NCBI RefSeq assembly: GCF_016031625.1
Contig: NZ_JACCHP010000005.1
Span: 124,001-188,000, forward strand
Direction: 5' to 3'
Length of the DNA: 64,000 nucleotides
Source: Bradyrhizobium agreste
Lineage (GTDB): Bacteria > Pseudomonadota > Alphaproteobacteria > Rhizobiales > Xanthobacteraceae
Part shown: piece after piece, positions 47,637-56,387 of the stretch
Layout: the number at the start of each line of letters is the position of its first letter
Position numbering within the stretch: position 1 is the first letter of the stretch
Translations under genes and position numbers: made by a program
The notes under the pieces: generated by a model
Told to the model about the DNA's origin: nothing
Databases searched by the model: none
What the model saw: only the letters and a program-made list of their open reading frames with translations

Positions 47637-48659
47637 TCAGATCAGGAAGTGATCCTGCATCCACTGCATCCCGGCGGCATTGGCCTTGGTCACCACCGGG
47701 CCATCGGTGACGACGTTCTTCGGGATGCCCTGTCCGCTCTTCTCGCCGCCGACCACGGCTGAGACACCCGCGATGATCGCGCCGCCATGGATGCGGCAGG
47801 ACGGATTGCGGACGGTCGCGAACATGCGGCCTTCGCTGACCGCCTGGATTGCCGGCGGCATGGCGTCGACCCCGCCGATCAGGATGTTGGTGCGATTGCG
47901 CGCCTTCATGATGTTGTAGGCGGCCAGCGCCATGTCGTCATTGTGGAAGAAGGCCGCGTCGATCTGGGGATATTTCGTGAGATACGTTTCCCAGAGACGC
48001 GCGGTCTTCGACACGTCCCAATCGGCCGGCTGGGTGTCCAGCACCTCGATGCCGGGGAATTGCTTGACCACCGAGTTGAAGCCCTTGGCGCGGCCCTGCG
48101 CACCGGTATGGCCGAGCGCGCCCTGCGTCATGATGATCTTGCCCTTGCCGCCCATGGCGTTGCACAGCGCCTGCGTCACCGAGGCGCCCATGAACTCGTT
48201 GTCGGGAGCGAGGAAGGAATGGACGTTGATCTGATCGAGCGGCGCGATCAGCGTGTCCATGTCGATCACGGGCGTGCCGGCGTCGATCATCTTCTGCACC
48301 GGCTGGGTGAGGGTGCCGATGCCGAAGGCCTGGATCGCGACGAAATCCCATTTCTGCGAGGCCATGTTGTCGATCGCCGCGCGCTGCTTCACCGCATCGA
48401 GCTGGCCGTCGAACCACGTGACTTCGACATTGAACAGCTTGCCCCAGAATTCCGCGGCCTGCTTGCCTTGCGCGCACCAGGTCGCCTGAAGGCCGGCATT
48501 GGAGAAGGCCGCCTTCAGCGGCTTTTCGCTGCGTCCGACCTCGGCCGCCAGCGCGGGGTTTATGCCCATGCTGCCGAGGAGGGCAGCTCCGGCGCCGGCG
48601 GTCGCTGCCGCCTGAAGAAGATCGCGCCTCGTCGTCGAGAAATCTTTCGTCCCGGACAT
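47637..48659 (-). CDS. Sugar ABC transporter substrate-binding protein
   Basis: 340 residues, first gene of the operon, with GGGAG before the ATG. The N-terminus is a Tat-type signal (TTRRDLLQAAATAGAGAALLG), so it may be exported folded. The periplasmic-binding fold of the ribose/xylose class is seen in LKAAFSNAGLQATWCAQGKQ, DFVAIQAFGIGTLTQPVQKM, DAGTPVIDMDTLI and DAAFFHNDDMALAAYNIMKA. The substrate is unknown. No sugar catabolic gene is adjacent. Confidence 0.92.
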   Translation of the reverse strand: MSGTKDFSTTRRDLLQAAATAGAGAALLGSMGINPALAAEVGRSEKPLKAAFSNAGLQATWCAQGKQAAEFWGKLFNVEVTWFDGQLDAVKQRAAIDNMASQKWDFVAIQAFGIGTLTQPVQKMIDAGTPVIDMDTLIAPLDQINVHSFLAPDNEFMGASVTQALCNAMGGKGKIIMTQGALGHTGAQGRAKGFNSVVKQFPGIEVLDTQPADWDVSKTARLWETYLTKYPQIDAAFFHNDDMALAAYNIMKARNRTNILIGGVDAMPPAIQAVSEGRMFATVRNPSCRIHGGAIIAGVSAVVGGEKSGQGIPKNVVTDGPVVTKANAAGMQWMQDHFLI

Positions 48660-48980
48660 CGCTCGCTCCCATATATTTGTCGTCGGCGCGTCATTGGTTG
48701 CGCGACCGATGTCCTAAAGTCTCTCACAAGAGTTGTTCGCACTCAATCTTCAATCAGCCGCGAGATCGCGGCAGCCTGAGTGCATCGTGCGAGGCGATCA
48801 GCTGGAAATTCCCGCGGCACTCGCCGGCGAAATTCAGAATGGCCGCCTGCGTTTCCGGAAGCGGTTCGAACAGAGGTTGTGGACGTGCGGCGTGAGATCG
48901 GCGCAGTGCGAGGCCGCGCGGTCGAGGCCGTCGTCGATCGGATGAAAGGCCGCGTTCATCGACAGTTCAGCCGCGCGGGC
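48660..48980. other. Leader of the sugar operon, possible gene remnant
   Basis: No intact gene. On the minus strand a 41-codon frame from 48959 (MNAAFHPIDDGLDRAASHCA...) appears to continue in a second frame (LFEPLPETQAAILNFAGECR...) to a stop near 48776. This could be a decayed gene or chance. The promoter of the sugar ABC operon should lie here. Confidence 0.3.
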
Positions 48981-49010
48981 AAAAAAAGAGCGGGGCCCTG
49001 GCCCCGCTCA
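48981..49010 (-). terminator. Strong rho-independent terminator on the minus strand
   Basis: On the minus strand GAGCGGGGC and GCCCCGCTC pair with a 4-base loop and are followed by seven T residues. No complete gene ends just before it. Upstream on this strand is the small leucine-rich frame at 49133-49174, so it may be an attenuator or the end of a small RNA. Confidence 0.8.
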
Positions 49011-49132
49011 AAAATTGTGTCGACCCTATTATCCCCGATCTTAAGAATTGATCTTGATTGACGGGGCGACGCTGCGTTTTGCGCGCCAGGGGCTCCTCCC
49101 GAGACTTGGACCACTAGGCCTCGACCTCGCGG

Positions 49133-49174
49133 TCAGCGCCTGAGCAAGAGGGATGCTAGATCAACTTTTCTCAC
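49133..49174 (-). promoter_or_regulatory. Possible leucine-rich leader peptide before a terminator
   Basis: A 13-codon frame, VRKVDLASLLLRR and TGA, starts at a GTG with an in-frame stop two codons upstream. Four of 13 codons are leucine and include the rare codons CTA and TTG, as in amino-acid attenuator leaders. A strong terminator lies about 120 bases downstream, and GCCCCG between them could pair with CGGGGC of the terminator stem. No leucine gene follows, so the reading is tentative. Confidence 0.35.
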
Positions 49175-49427
49175 TTGTCATCATTTTCGGCAACGAATGT
49201 TCAAAATAGGAGCAGCTGACGAAACGATCGGGCTTCCGCTCAGCTAAATATATGACAAGTATAAGAAATTTGTGGATGGCCGGGCGGTTTCCCCTGCCTT
49301 AGATGCCGGCCCACGGGAGGGTCGGGTCGTCCGACCACAGTTTTCGAGCAATTTGCGCAGGGCCAAGCAGGCGGCTGAACTGGCCTCGACTCGGCTGCAC
49401 CCGAGTGATTAGTTAGCGCACGAACGA

Positions 49428-49814
49428 ATGGTCCGGCGGATGCGCGCACGCCTGCAAAAATTCCTGCCCCTGGTCCTGCTCGCCCTGGTGATGCAGGTGC
49501 TGGCGCCGATCGCCGCCTGTCTCGCGGCCGGCCAAGCTGCGGCCGATCCGCTGTCAGCTGCCGTCATCTGCCATAGTGCAAGCGAGCAGGGCGGCCCGGT
49601 CGACGAGACCGGGACACCGGCCGCAAAAGCTGGCACCTGTGCGCTTTGCTGCCTCGCGCACGCCGACGCCTCGCTTGACGCGCCGCCTCATGCGGCGTTC
49701 TCAACTCCCGTCCGCCCCATCGCCCGCATCGTCTGGCACGTGGCGAACGCGCCCGTCCTCGCCCCCGTCGACGGTTCGAGCGCCCGGGCACGCGCTCCCC
49801 CTCGCATTTCCTGA
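49428..49814 (+). CDS. pcuA: DUF2946 family protein, first gene of the copper-acquisition cluster (PcuA-like)
   Basis: 128 residues from the ATG at 49428; an ATG at 49440 is also possible. It has a signal peptide or anchor (KFLPLVLLALVMQVLAPIAA) and the cysteine/histidine pattern of DUF2946: AVICHSASEQGG and then TCALCCLAHADA. These residues suggest copper or other metal binding in the periplasm. Its place directly before a TonB receptor, PCuAC, YcnI and CopC-CopD genes matches the pcuABCDE operon described in Bradyrhizobium japonicum, which is induced by copper limitation. The exact function of this first protein is not established to my knowledge. Confidence 0.72.
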   Translation: MVRRMRARLQKFLPLVLLALVMQVLAPIAACLAAGQAAADPLSAAVICHSASEQGGPVDETGTPAAKAGTCALCCLAHADASLDAPPHAAFSTPVRPIARIVWHVANAPVLAPVDGSSARARAPPRIS

Positions 49815-49899
49815 TCCGCGAAACCTTCAGCTCCGCGCCGGCTTCGGCCGTGCCGGGATCGCAATGCGCCGGCTCTCTGCCGGCATCAGGAATGACCTC

Positions 49900-52110
49900 A
49901 TGCCTCGTTCAGGCTTCTTTCGACTGCTTTCCGCACCCGGAATTCTGCTTGCCTCAGGTTCTGCCTTCGTTATGCCGTCCAATGCAATCGCGGAGGAAAA
50001 CCGACGCGAACTTCCCCCTGTCACCGTCGACGCGCCGCGGGAGAAACGGGCCTCACCACCCCGCGCACAGCGAACCGCCGCGCGATCAACGCGGGCCCGC
50101 GCGCCTGCAACTGCGCCTGCGCAACCGACGGCAGCTTCCGAAGGGATCGCGGGCCCTGGTGCCCTGACGGTTCTCACCGCCCAGCAGGCGCTGAGCGAGA
50201 TCAACCAGACGCCGGGCGGCGTAGCGCTGGTCACAGCGGAGGCCTACCGGAATTCTACTCCCGCAAGCACGATCAAGGACATCCTGGACTACGTGCCCGG
50301 CGTGTTTGCGCAGCCGAAATGGGGCGACGACACACGGCTTTCGATCCGCGGATCCGGCCTGTCGCGAAATTTCCATCTGCGTGGCGTGCAGCTTTACATG
50401 GACGGCATCCCGATCAACACGGCGGACGGCTACGGCGATTTCCAGGAGATCGACCCGACCGCCTACAAATACGTCGAGGTGTACAAGGGCGGGAATGCGC
50501 TGCAGTTCGGAGCCAATTCGCTGGGAGGCGCCGTCAACTTCGTGACGCCATCGGGACGCGACCGATTTCCGAATGGCGTCTCGCTCGACGTGGGAGCCTT
50601 CGGCTTCAGGCGGCTGCAGGCCAATGCGGGGGGCGCCAACGGGCCGTGGGATGGTTTCGTCACCGCATCGACGCAGGCCACGGACGGCTTCCGCGATCAC
50701 AGCTTCGGCTCAGCCAACCGCGTGAGCGGCAATGTTGGCTACCAGTTCTCGCCGGATTTCGAGACGCGGTTCTATCTCAGCGCCAACGAGGTGCGGCAAC
50801 GCATTCCAGGAACCGTCACCAAGGCGTCTGCCTTGACCAATCCGGAGGCCGCGGCTCCGGCGAACGTTGCCCTGGACCAGCAGCGCAACATCGACACGGT
50901 CAGGCTGGCAAACAAAACGACGATCCGGTTCGACGACACCAGGTTCGAGTTCGGCGCCTTCGGCGTCGACCGGCACCTCATGCATCCGATCTTCCAGTGG
51001 CTCGATTATCGCTACAAGGATTACGGCGGCTTCGCGAAGGTTACGGACGACCGCATCATCGGCGGCTACCGCAACAGGCTGGTCGCGGGCGTCAACCTGT
51101 TGAATGGCAGCATCGACAACCAGCAATTCGCCAACATTGCCGGACAGAAGGGGGCATTGCTGTCGTCGTCGTTCGATCGCTCGGAGAACACCTCGGTTTA
51201 CGTCGAGGACAGCTTCTACTTTCTGCCGAACGTCGCCGCGATTGCCGGCGCGCAATTTCTGCATGCGACCCGCAATCGGCGGGACCGGTTTCTTAGCGAC
51301 GGCGACCAGTCGGGAGCAACCCGCTTTGATCTTTGGTCGCCGAAGACGGGCCTGCTGTGGCAGATCGCCCCGACCTGGCAGGCCTTCGCCAACGTTTCGC
51401 GGAGCGCCGAAGTGCCGAGCTTCGGCGAGAGCGCGCGCGGTCCTGGCATTCCGACGATTCCGTTCACCAGCATCCGCCCGCAGATTGCGACGACCTACGA
51501 GATCGGGACGCGCATGAGACGGCCCGACTACACGTGGGAGCTGACCGCCTATCGCGCCAATATCCGCGATGAACTGCTGTGCCTCTACAGCGCCTTCGGC
51601 AATTGCAACGTGACCAATGCCGACCGAACCTTCCACCAGGGCGTGGAGGCTGGGGCAGGGGCAGCAATCTTCCGCGACATCTTCGTGACAGGAGGCGCGC
51701 CCGACAAGCTGTGGCTCAACATGGCCTATACTTATAGCGATTTTCGCTTCGATAGCGACACGAGGTTCGGCAACAACCAGCTGCCCGGTGCGCCACGTCA
51801 CTATTTACGCGCCGAATTGCTCTACAAGCATCCGACTGGGTTCTATGCTGGTCCGAACGTCGAATGGGTGCCGCAAGCCTATTTTGTCGACAGTATGAAC
51901 ACGTTGACGACGGAGTCCTATGCGCTGCTCGGATTGAAAGCGGGCTTCGACAATGGCGGGCCGTTCTCCGCCTATATCGAGGGTCGAAACCTCACCAACA
52001 GGACCTACATTGCAAGCGCCAATATCATCGATCGCGCCACCGCGACGTCGGCGTTGTTTGAGCCAGGCGCCGGCCGGGCCGTCTACACCGGAATGAGGTA
52101 TCGATGGTAA
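49900..52110 (+). CDS. pcuB: TonB-dependent receptor of the copper cluster (PcuB-like)
   Basis: 736 residues from the ATG at 49900 (AGGA upstream); an ATG at 49864 would add 12 residues. After the signal sequence (ending SNAIAEEN) come ELPPVTVDAPREK and a basic Pro/Ala/Arg linker. The plug domain (about 90-210) has DILDYVPGVFAQPKWGDDTR, LSIRGSGLSRNFHLRGVQLY and FGANSLGGAVNFVTPSG. The 22-strand barrel ends GMRYRW with a terminal aromatic. Position in a pcu-like operon implies uptake of copper or a copper chelate through the outer membrane; the sequence alone cannot prove the ligand. Confidence 0.85.
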   Translation: MPRSGFFRLLSAPGILLASGSAFVMPSNAIAEENRRELPPVTVDAPREKRASPPRAQRTAARSTRARAPATAPAQPTAASEGIAGPGALTVLTAQQALSEINQTPGGVALVTAEAYRNSTPASTIKDILDYVPGVFAQPKWGDDTRLSIRGSGLSRNFHLRGVQLYMDGIPINTADGYGDFQEIDPTAYKYVEVYKGGNALQFGANSLGGAVNFVTPSGRDRFPNGVSLDVGAFGFRRLQANAGGANGPWDGFVTASTQATDGFRDHSFGSANRVSGNVGYQFSPDFETRFYLSANEVRQRIPGTVTKASALTNPEAAAPANVALDQQRNIDTVRLANKTTIRFDDTRFEFGAFGVDRHLMHPIFQWLDYRYKDYGGFAKVTDDRIIGGYRNRLVAGVNLLNGSIDNQQFANIAGQKGALLSSSFDRSENTSVYVEDSFYFLPNVAAIAGAQFLHATRNRRDRFLSDGDQSGATRFDLWSPKTGLLWQIAPTWQAFANVSRSAEVPSFGESARGPGIPTIPFTSIRPQIATTYEIGTRMRRPDYTWELTAYRANIRDELLCLYSAFGNCNVTNADRTFHQGVEAGAGAAIFRDIFVTGGAPDKLWLNMAYTYSDFRFDSDTRFGNNQLPGAPRHYLRAELLYKHPTGFYAGPNVEWVPQAYFVDSMNTLTTESYALLGLKAGFDNGGPFSAYIEGRNLTNRTYIASANIIDRATATSALFEPGAGRAVYTGMRYRW

Positions 52111-52178
52111 GCGCACTGAGGCTGCCGAAAACCACCACGACCGACCATGCTCGATCAGATCAAAGCCGAGGAAACCAA

Positions 52179-52712
52179 ATGAACAGGATCAAGCTATCAC
52201 TTCTCGCCGTCGCCATGCTGCTTGGCACCAGCGCGGGGGGCGCAGCCGAGGACGTCAAGACCGGCGATCTCGTCATCTCGCAGGCCTGGAGCCGGGCGAC
52301 GCCGGGCGGCGCCAAGGTCGCCGGCGGCTATCTGACCATCGAAAACAAGGGCAGCGCGGCCGACAGGCTGGTCAGCGTGTCCGCCGATATCGCAGGCAAG
52401 GCCGAAATTCACGAGATGGCGATGGACAATGGCGTGATGAAGATGCGCCCGCTCGACAAGGGACTGGCGATCGATCCCGGCAAGACCGTGAAGCTCGCGC
52501 CCGGCGGCAATCATTTGATGCTGCAGGAGCTTAAGGGACCGTTCAAGCAGGGCGACAAGGTGCCGGTGACGCTTCAGTTCGAGAAGGCCGGAAAGGTCAC
52601 TGTTGCACTCGACGTCCAGGGCGTCGGCGCACAGGCGCCGGGCGATGGCGGACACGCGGGTCACATGGACATGAAGAAAATGCCGGATCATTCGGGAATG
52701 AAGATGAAATGA
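52179..52712 (+). CDS. pcuC: Periplasmic copper chaperone PCuAC
   Basis: 177 residues from the ATG at 52179 behind GAGGAAA. A signal peptide (LSLLAVAMLLGTSAGGAA) precedes the cupredoxin-like PCuAC domain. The Cu(I)-binding His/Met ligands lie in AEIHEMAMDNGVMKMRPL and PGGNHLMLQEL, the usual H(M)..M..HxM pattern. A flexible C-terminal tail, HAGHMDMKKMPDHSGMKMK, adds three His and five Met and may bind a second copper. Such proteins load the Cu-A and Cu-B sites of cytochrome oxidases. Confidence 0.94.
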   Translation: MNRIKLSLLAVAMLLGTSAGGAAEDVKTGDLVISQAWSRATPGGAKVAGGYLTIENKGSAADRLVSVSADIAGKAEIHEMAMDNGVMKMRPLDKGLAIDPGKTVKLAPGGNHLMLQELKGPFKQGDKVPVTLQFEKAGKVTVALDVQGVGAQAPGDGGHAGHMDMKKMPDHSGMKMK

Positions 52713-52741
52713 GGCTGTTCTGGACTCTCGGGAGACCGAAT

Positions 52742-53254
52742 ATGCGATCCTGCCTGATCCTGATAGCCGCGCTCGCCGCATCACCAGTGGCGGCGCACGT
52801 CTCGCTCGAGACCAAGCAAGCCACCATCGGTGCATCCTACAAGGCCGTCTTCACCGTGCCGCATGGCTGCGCGGGTTCGCCGACGGTGAAGATCCGCGTG
52901 CAGATTCCGGAAGGGGTCATCGCGGTGAAACCGATGCCGAAGGCCGGCTGGACCATCGACCTCGTCGAGGGCAAATATGCCGGGGAATACGACTATCACG
53001 GCAATAAGCTCTCGTCCGGCGTCAAGGAGGTGGCGTGGTCCGGCGGCAGGCTGCCGGACAAGTACTATGACGAGTTCATCATGCACACGGTGCTGACCGA
53101 CAGGCTCAAGCCGAACACGACCCTGTACTTCCCCGTGGTTCAGGAATGCGAGACCGGCGTCAGCCGCTGGATCGAAATCCCAGCCGAAGGGGCAGGGCAT
53201 TCTCATGAGGGCAAGTCGCCGGCGCCTGGCGTGAAGCTCCTGCCGAAACCCTGA
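52742..53254 (+). CDS. pcuD: YcnI-like DUF1775 copper-binding protein
   Basis: 170 residues from the ATG at 52742, selected because GGGAG lies eight bases upstream; an earlier ATG at 52709 overlaps the end of pcuC. Signal cleavage after Ala18 would leave histidine at the mature N-terminus (HVSLETKQATIG), the copper ligand known in the YcnI family. FTVPHGCAGSPTVKIRVQIP and PKAGWTIDLVEGKYAGEYDY complete the domain. In this family the domain often lies next to or is fused with PCuAC and CopC/CopD partners, as here. Confidence 0.92.
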   Translation: MRSCLILIAALAASPVAAHVSLETKQATIGASYKAVFTVPHGCAGSPTVKIRVQIPEGVIAVKPMPKAGWTIDLVEGKYAGEYDYHGNKLSSGVKEVAWSGGRLPDKYYDEFIMHTVLTDRLKPNTTLYFPVVQECETGVSRWIEIPAEGAGHSHEGKSPAPGVKLLPKP

Positions 53255-54813
53255 TGCGTCTCCTCGCCGCGCTCGCGACGCTGCTCTTCGCTGCGGGCTT
53301 TGCAAGCGGTGCGCTCGCGCATGCGGCGCTGATCTCGGTCGAGCCGGCGAGCGGCAGCACGCTAGCAACCGCGCCCAAGGTGGTGGAGCTGCGGTTCAAT
53401 GAACCGGTGACGCCGGGCGCGATCAGGCTGATCGACGGGGCCGGCAGGGCGCGGGACGAGACACGCGTCACTGCGTCGGGCGAGACGATTTCGATCGCGA
53501 TGCCGTCGGATCTGCCGGAAGGGACCGCGGTCGTCAGCTATCGCGTGGTCTCGCAGGATGGCCATCCGGTCGTGGGATCGCTGATGTTTTCGATCGGCAT
53601 GCCGTCGGAGACGAAGCTGCCCGCGAGTACGGACCATTGGTTGGGCGCGCTGATCTGGCTGGCGCGCGTTGGCCTCTATGTCGGTCTGTTCGTTGGCGTC
53701 GGCGGTGTGTGGTTCGCGCGCTGGATATCATGGTCTCTGGCCGGCATGACCGTGCCGCGCGTGGCGCTCGCGGTCGGCCTTTCGAGCGCGGTCGTGTCCC
53801 TCGGTGCGCTGGGTCTCGATCTTCTCGGCCTGCCGCCGGCGGCGCTCGCGGCGTTCGCGCCTTGGAAGGTCGCGGTCGCAACCAGTGCCGGCCGCGCGTC
53901 TCTTGTTGCCGCCGCCGCGATGCTGTTCGCTCTGCTGGCGCTGCGCAGCACATGGTCTTCGCGGGCGCTTGCGATCATTGCCATGGTCGGTGTGGGCTTG
54001 TCGCTCGCCATGAGCGGGCACGCCGCCACGACGCCGCCTCAAGTGATAATGCGACTGGCGATATTACTTCACGGCTTGTGCGTTGCGCTGTGGATCGGCG
54101 CTCTTGCTCCGCTGGCGGCATTGCTGTCGAAGCCGACGCCAGCAGCGCTTGCCGTCGTGAAGCGCTTCTCGGGAGTCGCCATGCCGGCGGTCGGCGTGCT
54201 GGCATTGACGGGCCTTGCCCTTGCGATTGTTCAGCTCGAGAAAGCTTCGGCGTTGGTCGAGACCCGCTATGGCCTCATCCTCTCGGTCAAGCTCGCGCTG
54301 GTCCTCATGCTGCTCGCACTTGCGGCGCTCAATCGTTTCCGCCTCACTCCGGTACTCGCACGTCGCGGAGCCCAGATCATCCTGAAGCGATCGATCCTCC
54401 TCGAATGCATGATTTCCCTCGCCATCTTCGCCGTTGTCGCCGGCTGGCGCTTCACGCCACCGCCGCGAACGATCGTTCCGGAGACGCCTTTGGCCATCCA
54501 CATCCACAGCGACAAGGCAATGTTCCAGGTGCTGGTGTCTCCTGGAAAGGCGGGCAAGGACGATTTCGTGCTCCAGCTCATGACCGGCGAGGGGGTGCCC
54601 CTGGCGGCCAAAGAGGTGATCTTGACGCTCAGCCTGCCCGAACGCGGCATCGAGCCGATGGAACGGGGCGCCTCGCTCGGGCCGGATGGCTATTGGCATG
54701 TGCGCAAGGTCGAGCTGCCCTTTGCCGGCCGCTGGCGTGTGCGGATCGAGGCGCTCGTGAGCGATTTCGAGAAGATCTCGCTCTCGGATGAACTCGAGGT
54801 GCCGCCGCCCTAG
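53254..54813 (+). CDS. pcuE: CopC-CopD fusion protein for copper import
   Basis: 519 residues; the ATG overlaps the pcuD stop. Signal cleavage before His23 exposes the N-terminal histidine of a CopC domain (about 23-120: HAALISVEPASGSTLATAPK and QDGHPVVGSLMFSI, with the second copper-binding histidine). A CopD-type membrane domain with about eight helices follows, including MSGHAATTPPQVIMRLAILL and HGLCVALWIGALAPL. A soluble YtkA-like C-terminal domain (about 410-519) completes the protein. It probably moves copper across the inner membrane and is the last gene of the pcu-like operon. Confidence 0.92.
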   Translation: MRLLAALATLLFAAGFASGALAHAALISVEPASGSTLATAPKVVELRFNEPVTPGAIRLIDGAGRARDETRVTASGETISIAMPSDLPEGTAVVSYRVVSQDGHPVVGSLMFSIGMPSETKLPASTDHWLGALIWLARVGLYVGLFVGVGGVWFARWISWSLAGMTVPRVALAVGLSSAVVSLGALGLDLLGLPPAALAAFAPWKVAVATSAGRASLVAAAAMLFALLALRSTWSSRALAIIAMVGVGLSLAMSGHAATTPPQVIMRLAILLHGLCVALWIGALAPLAALLSKPTPAALAVVKRFSGVAMPAVGVLALTGLALAIVQLEKASALVETRYGLILSVKLALVLMLLALAALNRFRLTPVLARRGAQIILKRSILLECMISLAIFAVVAGWRFTPPPRTIVPETPLAIHIHSDKAMFQVLVSPGKAGKDDFVLQLMTGEGVPLAAKEVILTLSLPERGIEPMERGASLGPDGYWHVRKVELPFAGRWRVRIEALVSDFEKISLSDELEVPPP

Positions 54814-54971
54814 GCTTGCCGGCTTCGCAGAGCACGCTGCTCCTCAAGTCAAACCTGAAGGCAACGGAAAAATGACAAGTATTTCGCCGCGTTAGCGGCT
54901 TTTCCTCATTCCCGCCTTGTGTTTTCGCTCCCAATCCGGTTTCACTGCAGGCGATCACTGATTCCCAGAGT

Positions 54972-56297
54972 ATGACCATGCGGTTGTCGCGGTTCTTTCT
55001 GCCCATCCTGAAGGAAAACCCCAAAGAGGCGGAGATCGTCTCGCATCGGCTGATGCTGCGTGCCGGCATGATCCGGCAGGAGGCGGCGGGCATCTATGCC
55101 TGGCTGCCGCTCGGGTTTCGCGTGCTGAAGAAGATCGAGCAGATCGTCCGCGAGGAGCAGGACCGCTCCGGCGCGATCGAGGTCTTGATGCCGACGCTTC
55201 AGCTCGCCGATCTCTGGCGCGAGAGCGGCCGCTACGATGCGTACGGCCCGGAGATGCTACGCATCGCCGACCGCCACAAGCGCGAGCTATTGTACGGGCC
55301 GACCAACGAGGAAATGATCACCGAGATTTTCCGCGCCTACGTGAAGTCCTACAAGAACCTGCCGCTCAATCTCTATCATATCCAATGGAAATTCCGCGAC
55401 GAGCAGCGTCCGCGTTTCGGCGTGATGCGCGGTCGCGAGTTTCTGATGAAGGACGCCTATTCCTTCGACCTCAACGAGGCCGCAGCACGCGTCGCCTACA
55501 ACAAGATGTTCGTCGCATATTTGCGCACCTTTGCGCGGATGGGGCTGAAGGCGATCCCGATGCGCGCCGAGACCGGCCCGATCGGCGGCGATCTCAGCCA
55601 CGAATTCATCGTGCTCGCCGAGACCGGCGAATCCGGCGTGTTCATCAATCGCGACGTGCTGGACCTGCCGGTGCCGGGCGAGGACGTCGATTATGAGAGC
55701 GACCTGACGCCGATCATCAAGCAATGGACCTCGCTCTACGCAGCGACCGAAGACGTCCACGACGCAGCACGGTTCGAGCAGGAGGTGCCCGTGGACAAGC
55801 GCGTGAACACCCGCGGCATCGAGGTCGGCCAGATCTTCTATTTCGGCACCAAATATTCCGAGCCGATGAAGGCGCTGGTGGCCGGGCCTGACGGCGTCGA
55901 CGTGCCGATCCATGGCGGCTCGTACGGCGTCGGCGTATCGCGCCTGCTGGGCGCCATCATCGAGGCCTGCCATGACGATGCCGGCATCAAATGGCCGGAG
56001 GCGGTGGCACCGTTCCGCGTTTCGATCCTCAACCTGAAGCAGGGCGATGCCGCGGTCGATGCGGCCTGCGAGAAGCTCTATGCCGAGCTGACGGCCAAGC
56101 GCGTCGACGTACTCTATGACGACACCGACCAACGCGCCGGCGCCAAATTTGCCGCCGCCGACCTGATCGGCATCCCCTGGCAGATCATGATCGGGCCGAA
56201 GGGGCTCGCCGACGGCAAGGTCGAGATCAAGCGGCGCAGTGACGGCGCGCGCGAGACTATGTCGCCTGCCGACGCGGTCGCAAGACTTGTGGGCTGA
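54972..56297 (+). CDS. proS: Prolyl-tRNA synthetase (short alphaproteobacterial type)
   Basis: 441 residues, the class II form without the inserted editing domain of E. coli ProRS (about 570). Motif 1 region: [20 protein letters not shown]. Motif 2: [20 protein letters not shown]. Motif 3: [20 protein letters not shown]. The C-terminal anticodon-binding domain begins near [20 protein letters not shown]. The start may be the ATG at 54972 or the one two codons later. It is followed by lolC and lolD. Confidence 0.97.
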   Translation: MTMRLSRFFLPILKENPKEAEIVSHRLMLRAGMIRQEAAGIYAWLPLGFRVLKKIEQIVREEQDRSGAIEVLMPTLQLADLWRESGRYDAYGPEMLRIADRHKRELLYGPTNEEMITEIFRAYVKSYKNLPLNLYHIQWKFRDEQRPRFGVMRGREFLMKDAYSFDLNEAAARVAYNKMFVAYLRTFARMGLKAIPMRAETGPIGGDLSHEFIVLAETGESGVFINRDVLDLPVPGEDVDYESDLTPIIKQWTSLYAATEDVHDAARFEQEVPVDKRVNTRGIEVGQIFYFGTKYSEPMKALVAGPDGVDVPIHGGSYGVGVSRLLGAIIEACHDDAGIKWPEAVAPFRVSILNLKQGDAAVDAACEKLYAELTAKRVDVLYDDTDQRAGAKFAAADLIGIPWQIMIGPKGLADGKVEIKRRSDGARETMSPADAVARLVG

Positions 56298-56387
56298 TCA
56301 GGCTGGCCGGCTGAATATTGTTCATCGCGCGATATCGCGGCCGCCAATCCGGCCACAATTGACCCCGAATCATGGGATTATCGAGCG

